From the NCBI GenBank assembly GCA_019704295.1, contig AP024596.1, positions 434,001 to 498,000 on the forward strand: a stretch of 64,000 bases of DNA, read 5' to 3'. The position numbers and the translations under genes are program-made. Origin of the DNA: Sulfolobales archaeon HS-7 (GTDB lineage Archaea; Thermoproteota; Thermoprotei_A; Sulfolobales; Sulfolobaceae). Positions 9,151 through 17,809 of this stretch are shown in pieces (within the stretch, counting starts at the first letter, position 1; the number at the start of each line of letters is the position of its first letter). The notes under the pieces were generated by a model, which saw only the letters and a program-made list of their open reading frames with translations, was not told the DNA's origin and searched no databases.

Positions 9151-11481
9151 TTACCACCAAATAAGTCTTCTCATTATTTGAAAATCCAATTCATTAACGT
9201 CAATTGTAGAACCGTCAATAAAGTCAATTTTTGTGCCTATGATTGATCTTATCCATTTCCCCGTAACAAGGGATAAGGTTTCCGGCAAATCTACGTTATT
9301 TAATTCCTCTAGTTTTAACTTAACCTTATCTTTGCCCATTTCTACCAAACTAAGTAGTTTCGGATCTCTAAGGAACTCATATTTAAAGAACTTCCCCGAA
9401 GTATGATTTAGGTAGATAGAGCTTCTCAATATATCTTCGAACTGTTCCAGCTCGTAATACTTAAAGAATCCCTCAGTTTTTCCCCTATTGTAAAATCTCT
9501 TTATGTCCTCATCCGAAGATATGCCAGAACTGTCAAAGAACAAGACCTTTTTCATTCTAGGCAATACTACAGAGTAAAAGTGATCTCCCATCTCTATCCC
9601 AATCCACCTTCTCCTGAGTTTCTGAGCCACGGCAGTAGTTGTTCCTGATCCGAGGAAGAAATCCATAATAATGTCCCCTTCGTCCGTGGTTGACAAAATT
9701 ACCCTTTTAAGAAGGCTCTCAGAGTTTTCGGTTTCAAATCCCCATCTCCTTGAATAGCCTGGAATATCAGTCCAGTTATTTTTAACCACCGTGTCACTAG
9801 GGTAGTAATACACTTTGTCACCTACTACCTTTAACCTTCTCTCTCTCTCCAAGTAATTTATTTGTTCTTGGGTAAGTCCCCACTTCCTACCATGAGGACA
9901 TCTCATCCTACTTCCCAACACCACTCTGAACTCGTCCTCTTCGTCCTTAGGTTTCCCAGGCAAAAAGGGCTCCCACCACTTACCCATGCGGGGAATAGAA
10001 AGTTCTCTGAACTTAGGGGCGTTTGTTTTAGACCAGTAAAACAGAGTATCTGTATCTACCATGAAACGCTTTATGTTCCTCGCTGATTTGTAGAACTCTT
10101 TAGTTCTGCTTATTACAATCTCGTTCCTAAAATTATCCTTACCGAAGATTTCGTCTCCTAACATCCTTACATATGCGTTACCGTTATAATCACACCGTAT
10201 GAAAATTCCCCCATCATCCCTCAGTATTTCCTTTGCAAGAACTAACCTGTTTTCCAGCATAGTAATCCAAGTGGAGTCCTTATATTTGACGCTATAGAAG
10301 TAATCAGCTTCTTGTTCCTTGTTAAACGGAGGATCTATGTATATAGTTTGAACTCTGCGTTGGAATTTTTGCCTTAATGTGTTGAGAGCCTGATAATTTT
10401 CAGATTTTATGAGCCATCCATCAAGTTCTGAATCAATATTGAAAAGTGAAATGATGTCCTCTTCGACATCCTTAAAATACTTTGTATCTATTGGTAGAGT
10501 TAGGTAATTACCATCCCTTATTTCATTGGCTATTTCCTGGGCTGTATGCGAAATGAAACCAAGTTCTAGCCATTCCTTTACTTGAAGAGGGAAATTCCCA
10601 TGAGTAAGGATCTTCTCTAGTACCCTTTTTCCCCCTTCCTTCCTCAAAATCTTATTAATGGTCACGACGTAGTTTGATTTAAGTACGAAGCGGGGCTTAT
10701 TCCACATTTTTACAAGTTCTTCCTCAAAATTAGCCACTACGTCGATAACCTTTTCAGCCACATGAAGTAGAACTTCCAATTCCTCAATTCTAGACTTATC
10801 AAGAACAGTTCTACTATCAAGGAGATACTGATAAATCCAGATTTTAAGCTGTTCCTCTAAAAAACCACGAGGGTCCTTTGCTAGGAAGTAGTCGATATTG
10901 CTCTGTCTCTCAAAGGTCTTAATAGCTCTCTTGATTAAATCTTGATTAACGTTTAATAACGCCTCACTCGAGTTAATTTCCTCGTCTGACGAATTTACAC
11001 ATATCTCCACAACATTCTCCCTAACTCCACATATCCTATAGCGTAATTTTCCACCCTTAGAGCTATTCACCTTAAACTCAAACTCAACGGGATTAGAGGT
11101 TTCATCGAGTATCACCTTCATCGATTTAAGAACTCTTTCTGACTTTATGTAGTACAAACCTCGAGTTTTCCAAAAGAGAGCTACGTCCTCTCCAAATGCG
11201 TATATCCTGTCGTAAACTGAATATGAATCGGTATTGCAAAGGAAAACTGTCCCAGTCTCACAGAAGTATTTGAAGAAGAAGGTGTACAATTTTGAAAATA
11301 CCTCTTCTCTCAACTCCCTTTTCAGGTTAGAATCGGCATAATTTCTTATCTCCTGAATCGCGTTAAGGAAATACTCTCTCTTCATCCTCATTAAGCGAAT
11401 AAGGGGATCGTTACCTTCCACTTTTTCGCCAACAAATATTTCAGTAAGTTTGGAGAAGAAATCCTCATTGCTATGAGGCAA
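9151..11481 (-). CDS. orphan DNA methyltransferase, beta-class (type III Mod-like, adenine N6 or cytosine N4)
   Basis: S-adenosylmethionine-dependent DNA base methyltransferase of 776 residues. The catalytic motif IV is IYIDPPFNKE (DPPF 383-386) and the AdoMet motif I is DFFLGSGTTTAVAQ (608-620), in the beta-class order. The region between them (about 430-590) should hold the target recognition domain, and motif X is in WGFETENSESLLKR. A long helical N-terminal domain of about 360 residues precedes the methylase core, as in COG2189-type Mod proteins. There is no restriction helicase or endonuclease on either side. It starts with TTG at 11481; a perfect 10-bp inverted repeat lies immediately upstream, between a TATA-like box (~11510-11520) and the start. 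It may belong to a reduced restriction-modification or a regulatory methylation system. Confidence 0.85.
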   Translation of the reverse strand: MPHSNEDFFSKLTEIFVGEKVEGNDPLIRLMRMKREYFLNAIQEIRNYADSNLKRELREEVFSKLYTFFFKYFCETGTVFLCNTDSYSVYDRIYAFGEDVALFWKTRGLYYIKSERVLKSMKVILDETSNPVEFEFKVNSSKGGKLRYRICGVRENVVEICVNSSDEEINSSEALLNVNQDLIKRAIKTFERQSNIDYFLAKDPRGFLEEQLKIWIYQYLLDSRTVLDKSRIEELEVLLHVAEKVIDVVANFEEELVKMWNKPRFVLKSNYVVTINKILRKEGGKRVLEKILTHGNFPLQVKEWLELGFISHTAQEIANEIRDGNYLTLPIDTKYFKDVEEDIISLFNIDSELDGWLIKSENYQALNTLRQKFQRRVQTIYIDPPFNKEQEADYFYSVKYKDSTWITMLENRLVLAKEILRDDGGIFIRCDYNGNAYVRMLGDEIFGKDNFRNEIVISRTKEFYKSARNIKRFMVDTDTLFYWSKTNAPKFRELSIPRMGKWWEPFLPGKPKDEEDEFRVVLGSRMRCPHGRKWGLTQEQINYLERERRLKVVGDKVYYYPSDTVVKNNWTDIPGYSRRWGFETENSESLLKRVILSTTDEGDIIMDFFLGSGTTTAVAQKLRRRWIGIEMGDHFYSVVLPRMKKVLFFDSSGISSDEDIKRFYNRGKTEGFFKYYELEQFEDILRSSIYLNHTSGKFFKYEFLRDPKLLSLVEMGKDKVKLKLEELNNVDLPETLSLVTGKWIRSIIGTKIDFIDGSTIDVNELDFQIMRRLIWW

Positions 11482-11483
11482 TG

Positions 11484-11506
11484 AATTCCCTATCTCATAG
11501 GGAATT
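11484..11506. promoter_or_regulatory. perfect 10-bp inverted repeat, probable operator of the methyltransferase gene
   Basis: AATTCCCTAT (11484-11493), a 3-base spacer CTC, then ATAGGGAATT (11497-11506). It sits just upstream of the TTG start and within a TATA-to-start interval, where a dimeric repressor would block transcription. As RNA it would also form a tight hairpin ahead of the start codon. Confidence 0.6.
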
Positions 11507-11586
11507 TGTAAATTAATAAACCTTTACTGTCTTAAAAATCTCCCTAGGGGATAGTTCGTAAAATCTTCAGTAGGTTTAATATATAT

Positions 11587-12567
11587 TTGCGTCTAGTGGA
11601 GATCAGAATACCTGAATTGAAGCTTTTAATAATAGCAAGCGGAGGAGGGCATACGGGATTCGCCAGAGCCATTGCCCAATATCTTCCCTTTAAGGCGGAT
11701 TTCGTAATACCCTGTAACGACTCTACGAGTAAAAAAATGATAGAACCTTACGCTGACAAATTGGTTTGCGTAACCAAGTTAAGAATGCCAAATGAATCGT
11801 CACTTGTTATGATACCTCGAACTTTCACAGCGTTATCTCAATCTATAAGTCTTGACTCATATCAGACAGTTGTATCCACGGGAAGCAATCACTCTTTATT
11901 ACCATCATTAGTTGCCAGGATTAGGGGTTCTGAAATATTCGTAATAGAGAGTCAGGATAGGTTTCTGACACGGGGGAAAACAGTTTACCTACTCTCGCGA
12001 GTATCAAAAGAGGTGTTGTTACACTGGAAGGAACAGGAAAGCCTATATCCGTCTAAAGGAGTTCATGTTGGGCCGATAGTAGAGAGACCGAAATATCAAC
12101 CAAGAGATCAAGGATATTACCTAATAACGACGGGAAGTATGGGCTTTCCGAGACTTGTCAGAAGAGCACTTAGACTAAACTACGATTTCGTAATACAGGA
12201 TGCCACAGACCTAGAGGAGCTCAAAGGACATCCAAACTACTTCAAATTCGACCCAGACTTAGAGAAATGGATAGCTAATGCAACCGCGGTTATAACCCAT
12301 CAGGGGAAAACTGCAATGGAAGCAGTGGTTATGTACAGGAAACCTACACTCGTCGTGTATAATAAGGATTGGAAAAGTGCCACTACATTTAGGGATTCCA
12401 TGAAGTATGCGGAAGTTCTTGGCGCTGGATTCCTCCCAGATCCGGTGGATTGGAAGGATGACGAGCTTGATAAAGCATTAAAACAACTTTCAACTCCTAA
12501 GGAAATAGAACCCGGGACTCAGAATGCAGTCAAAAGAATTACTTCACAGAATAGTACTTCTCAATAA
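11587..12567 (+). CDS. agl24: Agl24-like UDP-GlcNAc:lipid-linked GlcNAc transferase (Alg14-Alg13 fusion)
   Basis: Predicted to add the second N-acetylglucosamine to dolichol-linked GlcNAc in N-glycan assembly at the cytoplasmic face. The N-terminal Alg14-like half shows the ASGGGHTG motif (His 22) and FVIESQDRF (Glu 121). The C-terminal Alg13/MurG-like half carries the nucleotide-sugar motif THQGKTAMEAV (237-247). Both halves are separate proteins in eukaryotes. Starts at TTG 11587, GTG 11596 or TTG 11617 are all possible; the last gives MKLLIIASGGGH, close to the family N-terminus and better spaced from the TATA box (TTAATATATA, ~11575-11584). The glycosylase gene overlaps its end by 44 bases. 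Confidence 0.75.
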   Translation: MRLVEIRIPELKLLIIASGGGHTGFARAIAQYLPFKADFVIPCNDSTSKKMIEPYADKLVCVTKLRMPNESSLVMIPRTFTALSQSISLDSYQTVVSTGSNHSLLPSLVARIRGSEIFVIESQDRFLTRGKTVYLLSRVSKEVLLHWKEQESLYPSKGVHVGPIVERPKYQPRDQGYYLITTGSMGFPRLVRRALRLNYDFVIQDATDLEELKGHPNYFKFDPDLEKWIANATAVITHQGKTAMEAVVMYRKPTLVVYNKDWKSATTFRDSMKYAEVLGAGFLPDPVDWKDDELDKALKQLSTPKEIEPGTQNAVKRITSQNSTSQ

Positions 12568-13213
12568 AGAATTTGATAGAAGTCGCGATTTCCTAGCAAA
12601 GTATCGGTGGTTTGTCTCTCCTGAGGACTCTCCAAAATGGTGGGGGGGTTTGGATAGTCGAGATGAAATAGTAATATCCGCTATACTGGTTCAACAAACT
12701 AGATGGGAACAAGTGGAGAAAACTATATCCGAAATGAAGAGATCAGGAGTTAATGACCTGAGGAAAATAGCATCTCTGAGCGAGAAAGACCTAGACTCAA
12801 TTATAGCTAAAATAAACTTCCATAGAAGTAAGGCTAAGACGCTGATAGAGGCAGCAAGACTCTTGATTAAAAGTAATCCCTCTCGGGAAGCCCTCCTCTC
12901 GATAAAGGGTATAGGAGAGGAAACCGCTGACAGCATATTACTGTTTGGATTTAACGTGAGGACGTTGCCCATTAATTATTTTTTTAGGATTATCTTTTCT
13001 AGAATATCGGGTAAAGTAGATTCCCCTAAGTACATAAGGGATATAGTGCTAAAACAGGACTTCTCCTTATTTGAGTTGAAGCTATTATACGCTGGATTAT
13101 CGACAGTAGGAAAAGCTAATTGCAAGAGAGTTCCTGTGTGTAATACCTGTATAATTAAGAACTTGTGCAATGTTGGAACGGGAAAAGCAGATTATACTAC
13201 TATACATTTCTAA
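12524..13213 (+). CDS. HhH-GPD DNA glycosylase, MagIII/endonuclease III superfamily with Fe-S cluster
   Basis: DNA base-excision repair protein of 229 residues. The helix-hairpin-helix is LLSIKGIGEETADSILLFGF; the GIGxETAD form is typical of MagIII (3-methyladenine glycosylase III, COG2231) rather than Nth, whose catalytic lysine is thus absent. The C-terminal [4Fe-4S] loop is present as C-X5-C-X2-C-X5-C (CKRVPVCNTCIIKNLC). The segment expected to give the catalytic aspartate reads LPINYFFRII, without Asp. The ATG at 12524 lies inside the preceding gene, and no other start is available downstream before conserved sequence. Activity is therefore uncertain. Confidence 0.8.
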   Translation: MQSKELLHRIVLLNKEFDRSRDFLAKYRWFVSPEDSPKWWGGLDSRDEIVISAILVQQTRWEQVEKTISEMKRSGVNDLRKIASLSEKDLDSIIAKINFHRSKAKTLIEAARLLIKSNPSREALLSIKGIGEETADSILLFGFNVRTLPINYFFRIIFSRISGKVDSPKYIRDIVLKQDFSLFELKLLYAGLSTVGKANCKRVPVCNTCIIKNLCNVGTGKADYTTIHF

Positions 13214-13740
13214 TTACAGGAAATATTCCCTACTGAACCCAACGTTTAGCGATCCATATCCCCATTGCAAATTCAGTTTATTTCAATGATTACGAAAAGT
13301 TTAATTCATTACTACCGTAATAACTAGGTAACGATTCACGCTTAACAATTTACTTTATTCCCTTCATATCTCATAAATTACAATTTGCAGGAGAACCTTA
13401 GATTATTAGGGTTTGCCACTAACTGTTCCCTGATAGATTAGTACCCAAAACTAGGGAAGCAAATTTCGTTCTCTTTATCTATTCATCATTTTGAGATTAG
13501 TAAATATATGCTTTGTCAAACCTTGAGGGTTAAGTGAAAATCCCTTACAGGAAAATATACAACACGCCTAACTCTCTGGAATACTAGGAATATCGCTCTG
13601 GAAGGTCTGTTATATACGAACCAGTAACCTTGGGTTTTTTTAGGTCTGACGAAGCATAATTATATCAAATTCCTCTCAATTCCGCAGATGAACAGTAAAG
13701 TGAAACTCATCTTTTTAAACTAAGAACGGAATAAGTTTCT
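13214..13740. other. gene-free stretch containing MITE copy 1
   Basis: Apart from the repeat at 13263-13390 I see only the promoter of the next gene: a TATA box (CTTTTTAAAC, 13712-13721) about 25 nt before the ATG at 13741. Nothing supportable at 13391-13700. Confidence 0.45.
13263..13390. repeat. MITE-like repeat, copy 1
   Basis: About 128 bp bounded by short inverted ends: CATTGCAAATTC at the left, and GCAAATTG-type sequence on the complement at the right (CAATTTGC, 13381-13388). It aligns with 33254-33384 over its whole length, including the left block AATTCAGTTTATTT and an internal GATTCAC...TTTATT block. No coding capacity; probably mobilised by a transposase encoded elsewhere. Confidence 0.55.
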
Positions 13741-14526
13741 ATGAAATCGTTACTCGTAATAATACTTTTATTAGGTGTGTTAGCGCCAGTTCTAGTAGCT
13801 AGTAGCCAGGCATCTGGAATGAAGTACGTTGATTACAGACTCCTAATTGGTGATAATACAAATACAGTAAATCTGAACGCAAATTTTACTTCTACCCCAT
13901 CAGGGAACCTTTACAATAATACAGTATATGTTACTGCATCAATAAAAATAGGTAACTTCTCCTCAAGTTACCACTTTACTAAGAGTCATACGTCAAATAG
14001 CAGCTTGGTTGAAAAATTAATCACGTCAAATCTGACACAGCTATTAAACCAGACCTTTAGTCTCACGAATTCGTTCAAAAGCTTTCCACTTAACATATCG
14101 TACAACATTAGTTACGCTCCCAATAGTACAACTACGGTTACCGTTGAATCATCTCAGTATAGCGCTAACATATATAACCTCCACGGACTTATTGTTGCAA
14201 GCTATAATGGAGGGTTAATGTCTCAAACATATTCTGGTAACCTTACATCACATTTATCCGGTCAGGTTGCAGTAATTAAAGTAACTGGAACTTTATATAG
14301 CGCCTATCTCACTGCCACACTAAACACGTACTCATCATCAGGGATGAACTCCATGATGTTTCCCTCATCGCTCAACACATTTTCAATAGAAGTGCAATTG
14401 GTAGGCACTAACGCGTTACCTGTCCAAGGTAACTCCATGATGACTGACGAGATTATTATAGGCGTACCCTCTGTGTTGGCAGTTGTAGGAGCAGTGGCTT
14501 TCTTATTGATAACTAAGAAAATTTAG
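13741..14526 (+). CDS. secreted, membrane-anchored glycoprotein of unknown function
   Basis: I do not recognise this 261-residue protein. It has an N-terminal signal peptide (SLLVIILLLGVLAPVLVASS) and one C-terminal membrane helix (IGVPSVLAVVGAVAFLLI) ending in a short basic tail, so the body lies outside the cell. The body is rich in Ser, Thr, Asn and Tyr with many N-glycosylation sequons (NFT, NNT, NFS, NSS, NLT, NQT, NIS, NST), and is probably beta-sheet. It is predicted leaderless, with a TATA box at 13712-13721. It might be a surface-layer accessory protein or binding domain; context does not help. Confidence 0.7.
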   Translation: MKSLLVIILLLGVLAPVLVASSQASGMKYVDYRLLIGDNTNTVNLNANFTSTPSGNLYNNTVYVTASIKIGNFSSSYHFTKSHTSNSSLVEKLITSNLTQLLNQTFSLTNSFKSFPLNISYNISYAPNSTTTVTVESSQYSANIYNLHGLIVASYNGGLMSQTYSGNLTSHLSGQVAVIKVTGTLYSAYLTATLNTYSSSGMNSMMFPSSLNTFSIEVQLVGTNALPVQGNSMMTDEIIIGVPSVLAVVGAVAFLLITKKI

Positions 14527-14534
14527 TTTTTTTA
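14524..14534 (+). terminator. T-tract terminator
   Basis: A run of seven T residues directly after the stop codon (TTTAGTTTTTTT...), the usual archaeal intrinsic termination signal. It separates the secreted protein gene from endonuclease IV. Confidence 0.4.
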
Positions 14535-14648
14535 AGATAAACTACCTTAAATCCTAGTTAAATTAGATTTCTATTTTTCGCTCTTCGAAAAGTTCTAATA
14601 ACAGCATTACTTAAAGCTAATATTATCATTTATTTAAGGGAGTATTTA

Positions 14649-15479
14649 ATGACAAAGATTTATTTAGGTCCGGCAGGAATACCCCTTTCTACGGAGAAGA
14701 AAAGTACAGTAAATGGTATCAAAAAGGTAAAGGAGTTAGGACTAAACGCAATGGAAATAGAGTTCGTTAGAGGAGTTAACATGTCGGAGAAGGGAGCGAT
14801 CGAGGCGGGAGAGATTGCGTCGCAGCTAGGAGTAAGACTTTCGGCACACGCCCCTTATTACATTAATTTATGTGCTGAGGAAAAAGAGAAAATGGAAGCC
14901 TCAAAAAACAGAATCTTCGATACCGCACATAGGCTAGAACTTATGGGTGGTGACACTATTGCAATACACACAGCATTTTACGGTAAGAGAACTCCCGAGG
15001 AGTGCTATGAAATAATTAAGCAGAATATGCTAGAAATTACGGATAGAATGAAAGATAGCGGAATAAAGCGTGTAAAACTTGGAGTAGAAACCATGGCTAA
15101 GGAAACTGCTTTCGGAACGCTTGAGGAAGTTGTCAAATTATCCAAAGAAGTACCCAGAGTAGTCCCTTACATAGATTGGGCACACACTTTCGCAAGGCTA
15201 GGGGGGAAGATAAATTATGGAGAAGTATTGGATTACGTGATTAAGGAGACTGGTATTACGCACATTAACTCTCACTTCGAGTCATTAGTGTTTAGGAAAG
15301 GAAAGTACGTAGATGTGCATAAAAGCATTGATGATAATGCTCCTCCCTTTGAGCCGTTAGCAAAGGAGTTGATAAAACGGGACATATCAATAACATTAAT
15401 TTGCGAAAGCCCGTTATTGGAGGAGGACGCGTTAAAGATGAAAAAGGTACTAGAGGACCTAGGTTACTCTCTAAGCTAA
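14649..15479 (+). CDS. nfo: endonuclease IV (AP endonuclease, Nfo)
   Basis: Hydrolyses DNA 5' to abasic sites in base-excision repair. It is a TIM-barrel enzyme of the AP endonuclease 2 family, 276 residues, with the trinuclear zinc ligands in order: SAHAPYY (~71-77), AIHTAFYG, GVETMA, YIDWAHTFARLGG, INSHFES and ICESP near the end. Length matches the archaeal family. A GGGAG ribosome-binding site at about 14638-14642 precedes the ATG. It would act downstream of glycosylases such as the MagIII-like protein 2 kb away. Confidence 0.9.
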   Translation: MTKIYLGPAGIPLSTEKKSTVNGIKKVKELGLNAMEIEFVRGVNMSEKGAIEAGEIASQLGVRLSAHAPYYINLCAEEKEKMEASKNRIFDTAHRLELMGGDTIAIHTAFYGKRTPEECYEIIKQNMLEITDRMKDSGIKRVKLGVETMAKETAFGTLEEVVKLSKEVPRVVPYIDWAHTFARLGGKINYGEVLDYVIKETGITHINSHFESLVFRKGKYVDVHKSIDDNAPPFEPLAKELIKRDISITLICESPLLEEDALKMKKVLEDLGYSLS

Positions 15480-15803
15480 CTTAAACGACGGTTTTTGAGC
15501 CTCATGAGTTCCCATATACACCAGGCAAAGTTATTGGAAATCCATAATTCCGAACATCGAGGCGGAATTATTCATGGAAATATGACAAATTCCGTTTATT
15601 TACACTAATGTAATAAATTTTATTGAATGTTATAGCGCGGTTAGGAATTTGCTCTTGGTTTTCTTCATTGTATTTACCTGTTTATGAAACGTAACTCCCG
15701 AAGAAATCTGAGCTATCCTGAACAGCGCCTTTAAGGATAAAGTTATAAAACATTAATCTTACTAAAATATAGTGAAAATTGCTGAGATTAGAGGTGTATT
15801 AAG
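15480..15803. other. gene-free stretch with promoter of the next gene
   Basis: A weak relative of the AATTCAGTTTATTT repeat core occurs at about 15588-15605 (AATTCCGTTTATTT). A TATA box near 15743-15752 and a GAGGTG ribosome-binding site at 15791-15796, 7 nt before the ATG at 15804, belong to the next gene. Nothing else. Confidence 0.4.
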
Positions 15804-17219
15804 ATGAGTTCTATTAAAATCCTCTCGGCGTTCATTATTACAATTATTGTACTAACTACTGCTTTAGCTACACTTTATTTGTATACTCCGGTGCTAATAG
15901 GATATCAAACGACATCAGATGGTGTAATAGTATATTTTAAGAACGTTTTTGACCCATCTTTTATAATAAAAACATATGTAAATAATGCGTTAGCAAGCAC
16001 TATAATCTCGGTTTACATTAATCAACCCAATAACGTGAAATTTTATAAAGACTATTATGGGCAAACGTTAAAAATACCTTTTTCCGCAATAACGGAGTAC
16101 ATTAAGCCGTGGGAGAAATATAACGTAATAAATACGTCGTTACTTATTATAGCAACATATATACAGGGAGGAAAAGCGTACACGGCTGCAGAAGAAGTGG
16201 AGTATAACCCCTCCTGGCTATTGAATAACAATCCAATACAAATTGTCGCAACAATTAACATAGTACCGCACTTAGTAAAAGCGAACAACACAACAGGTGA
16301 GCAAATTACCGAACAACTAACAAACACTAGTAATGCGACAAAATACCCTTACACAATAAACGTAACCGAGAAGGAGTATGACGAACCGCAAATATATCTC
16401 TCCTCAGCTGTTTTCACGCCGGTCACAAGCATTACTTATTTCTATAATTTCTCTGTCCCATTGACCTGGGTAACACTAAGCAACAACGTGAAAAATAAGG
16501 ACAACTACACGTGGATAACTGTTGGAACCTGCTTTTTTGGTGGTAATGCAAGTTGGTTCGGAGTAAGTAACCCTAAAGGTTCATATATAGGAGTTTCCTA
16601 TTCAACCCATATACATGATACTATTTATGATAGCCCGGTTAAAGCTAGTCTTTCAAATTTATCTTACCCAATAATTTACAATTACTATAATGCTACGATT
16701 GCAGCAGTTACTTATGTGGTGTGTAAGAGTATACGTGGTCTTAATATACCGGTAGGAAATACATCAGTCTTGGAAATTTCTTCTATATCTGGTCTCGGAA
16801 GTAACGTCGAGAGTGGTGATGGTGTGACTCGTATTGTTTTCACTAATTCTACTGGTAAATATGTTTATTATTTACATATTGGTAATGGTAGCGTAAAGTT
16901 ATTTTATACCTATTTTGGGGAATTTATTAAGACTCTGAAAGGTCTCCAATACGGTTATGTGTATAAGGAAAATGGGAAAATTGTAAAAGCAGAAAACGTT
17001 AGTATCGGAGGAAACAATGACTGCTTTTACGTTTGGTGTATTTTAAGACCCAACAACCAACCAGAATTACGTCCCATAGGCACACAAGCGATGCTTGTTT
17101 CATCCGGTAATGCTCAGGTATATTTTAGCTATTTTTATTATTCTACTAGTTGGGGAATGCCTATATCAGGTTTCATACTTAACTATTCATCTTATTACGA
17201 GGGGTTGAAGTACGAATAG
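15804..17219 (+). CDS. large extracellular membrane-anchored protein, unknown
   Basis: Unrecognised protein of 471 residues. One N-terminal helix (ILSAFIITIIVLTTALATLYLY) acts as an anchor or signal, followed by a beta-rich, Asn- and Tyr-rich extracellular domain with many sequons (NTT, NTS, NAT, NVT, NFS, NYT, NAS, NLS). Three to five cysteines in the second half could form disulfides. A GAGGTG site supports the ATG. Composition is markedly AT-rich (many Ile, Asn, Tyr, Lys codons ending in A/T). A small polytopic membrane protein follows after 19 nt, so the two are probably co-transcribed. This resembles accessory or virus/plasmid-derived surface genes, but I have no family match. Confidence 0.65.
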   Translation: MSSIKILSAFIITIIVLTTALATLYLYTPVLIGYQTTSDGVIVYFKNVFDPSFIIKTYVNNALASTIISVYINQPNNVKFYKDYYGQTLKIPFSAITEYIKPWEKYNVINTSLLIIATYIQGGKAYTAAEEVEYNPSWLLNNNPIQIVATINIVPHLVKANNTTGEQITEQLTNTSNATKYPYTINVTEKEYDEPQIYLSSAVFTPVTSITYFYNFSVPLTWVTLSNNVKNKDNYTWITVGTCFFGGNASWFGVSNPKGSYIGVSYSTHIHDTIYDSPVKASLSNLSYPIIYNYYNATIAAVTYVVCKSIRGLNIPVGNTSVLEISSISGLGSNVESGDGVTRIVFTNSTGKYVYYLHIGNGSVKLFYTYFGEFIKTLKGLQYGYVYKENGKIVKAENVSIGGNNDCFYVWCILRPNNQPELRPIGTQAMLVSSGNAQVYFSYFYYSTSWGMPISGFILNYSSYYEGLKYE

Positions 17220-17238
17220 GCTAATATATTTTTTCGTA

Positions 17239-17691
17239 GTGTATTTACTATTTTTCTTTATAGGGCTGTTATTTTATGACTTAAGTGACTTGCTCACTGC
17301 TTATCCCATTCCAGTACCCTCATTCCTATTTTATACACCTCTCACCCATATGGTATTTATCGACATTCAAATTTTGGCAACACCTCTACTATTCTTGCTA
17401 TTCTATTTTGCGACAAAAAAGAACAACGTTCTTACTCTAATTATAGGGTATTACATAATGTTCGTTCTATTCTTTTTTTCGCACGCAGTTTTTTTCCTCT
17501 TCATTTTATCATTGATTGGTCTAGGAATGTTCATCACAGTAATTCCCAGTTTTACCTCAGTCTTGAGTAAAGTATTTTGGGGAATATCATCGCTCTATTT
17601 GATAGTGATGATGGTGAGCCCCTATTACTCATTATTTATAATACCTAGTGTAATAGCTTCTGGAGCGGAAATAATGAAGTTAGTGAAATAG
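17239..17691 (+). CDS. small polytopic membrane protein, unknown
   Basis: Unrecognised protein of 150 residues with about five membrane helices and few charged residues. It starts with GTG 19 nt after the preceding stop codon and continues the same AT-rich composition, suggesting a two-gene unit with the extracellular protein. A role in secretion or anchoring of that protein is only an inference. Confidence 0.55.
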   Translation: MYLLFFFIGLLFYDLSDLLTAYPIPVPSFLFYTPLTHMVFIDIQILATPLLFLLFYFATKKNNVLTLIIGYYIMFVLFFFSHAVFFLFILSLIGLGMFITVIPSFTSVLSKVFWGISSLYLIVMMVSPYYSLFIIPSVIASGAEIMKLVK

Positions 17692-17698
17692 GGGTTGC

Positions 17699-17739
17699 CC
17701 GTTCACATTTCCTTTGGGAATTCAGTTTATTTCATTAGT
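17699..17739 (+). repeat. left inverted repeat of an ~880-bp element
   Basis: CCGTTCACAT...GAATTCAGTTTATTTCAT. Bases 17704-17735 match the reverse complement of 18467-18498 at 28 of 32 positions, and 17699-17739 also match the complement of 18541-18580. Part of the same repeat family as the MITE-like copies at 13.3 and 33.3 kb. Confidence 0.6.
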
Positions 17740-17809
17740 TTAAGATAAAGTAATTGACTATACACAGAATAACATTAATTAGGAGGGGGAAACATGTCAT
17801 GAACTCACT

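Noticed and set aside
9004..9246. 80-codon open frame on the plus strand
   Set aside because: Overlaps the methyltransferase C-terminus in another frame and shows no protein-like composition or start signals.
12509..12520. GAACCCGGGAC inside the glycosyltransferase gene, as in the tRNA T arm
   Set aside because: Only 11 bases match, and they lie in normal coding sequence; not an attachment-site copy.
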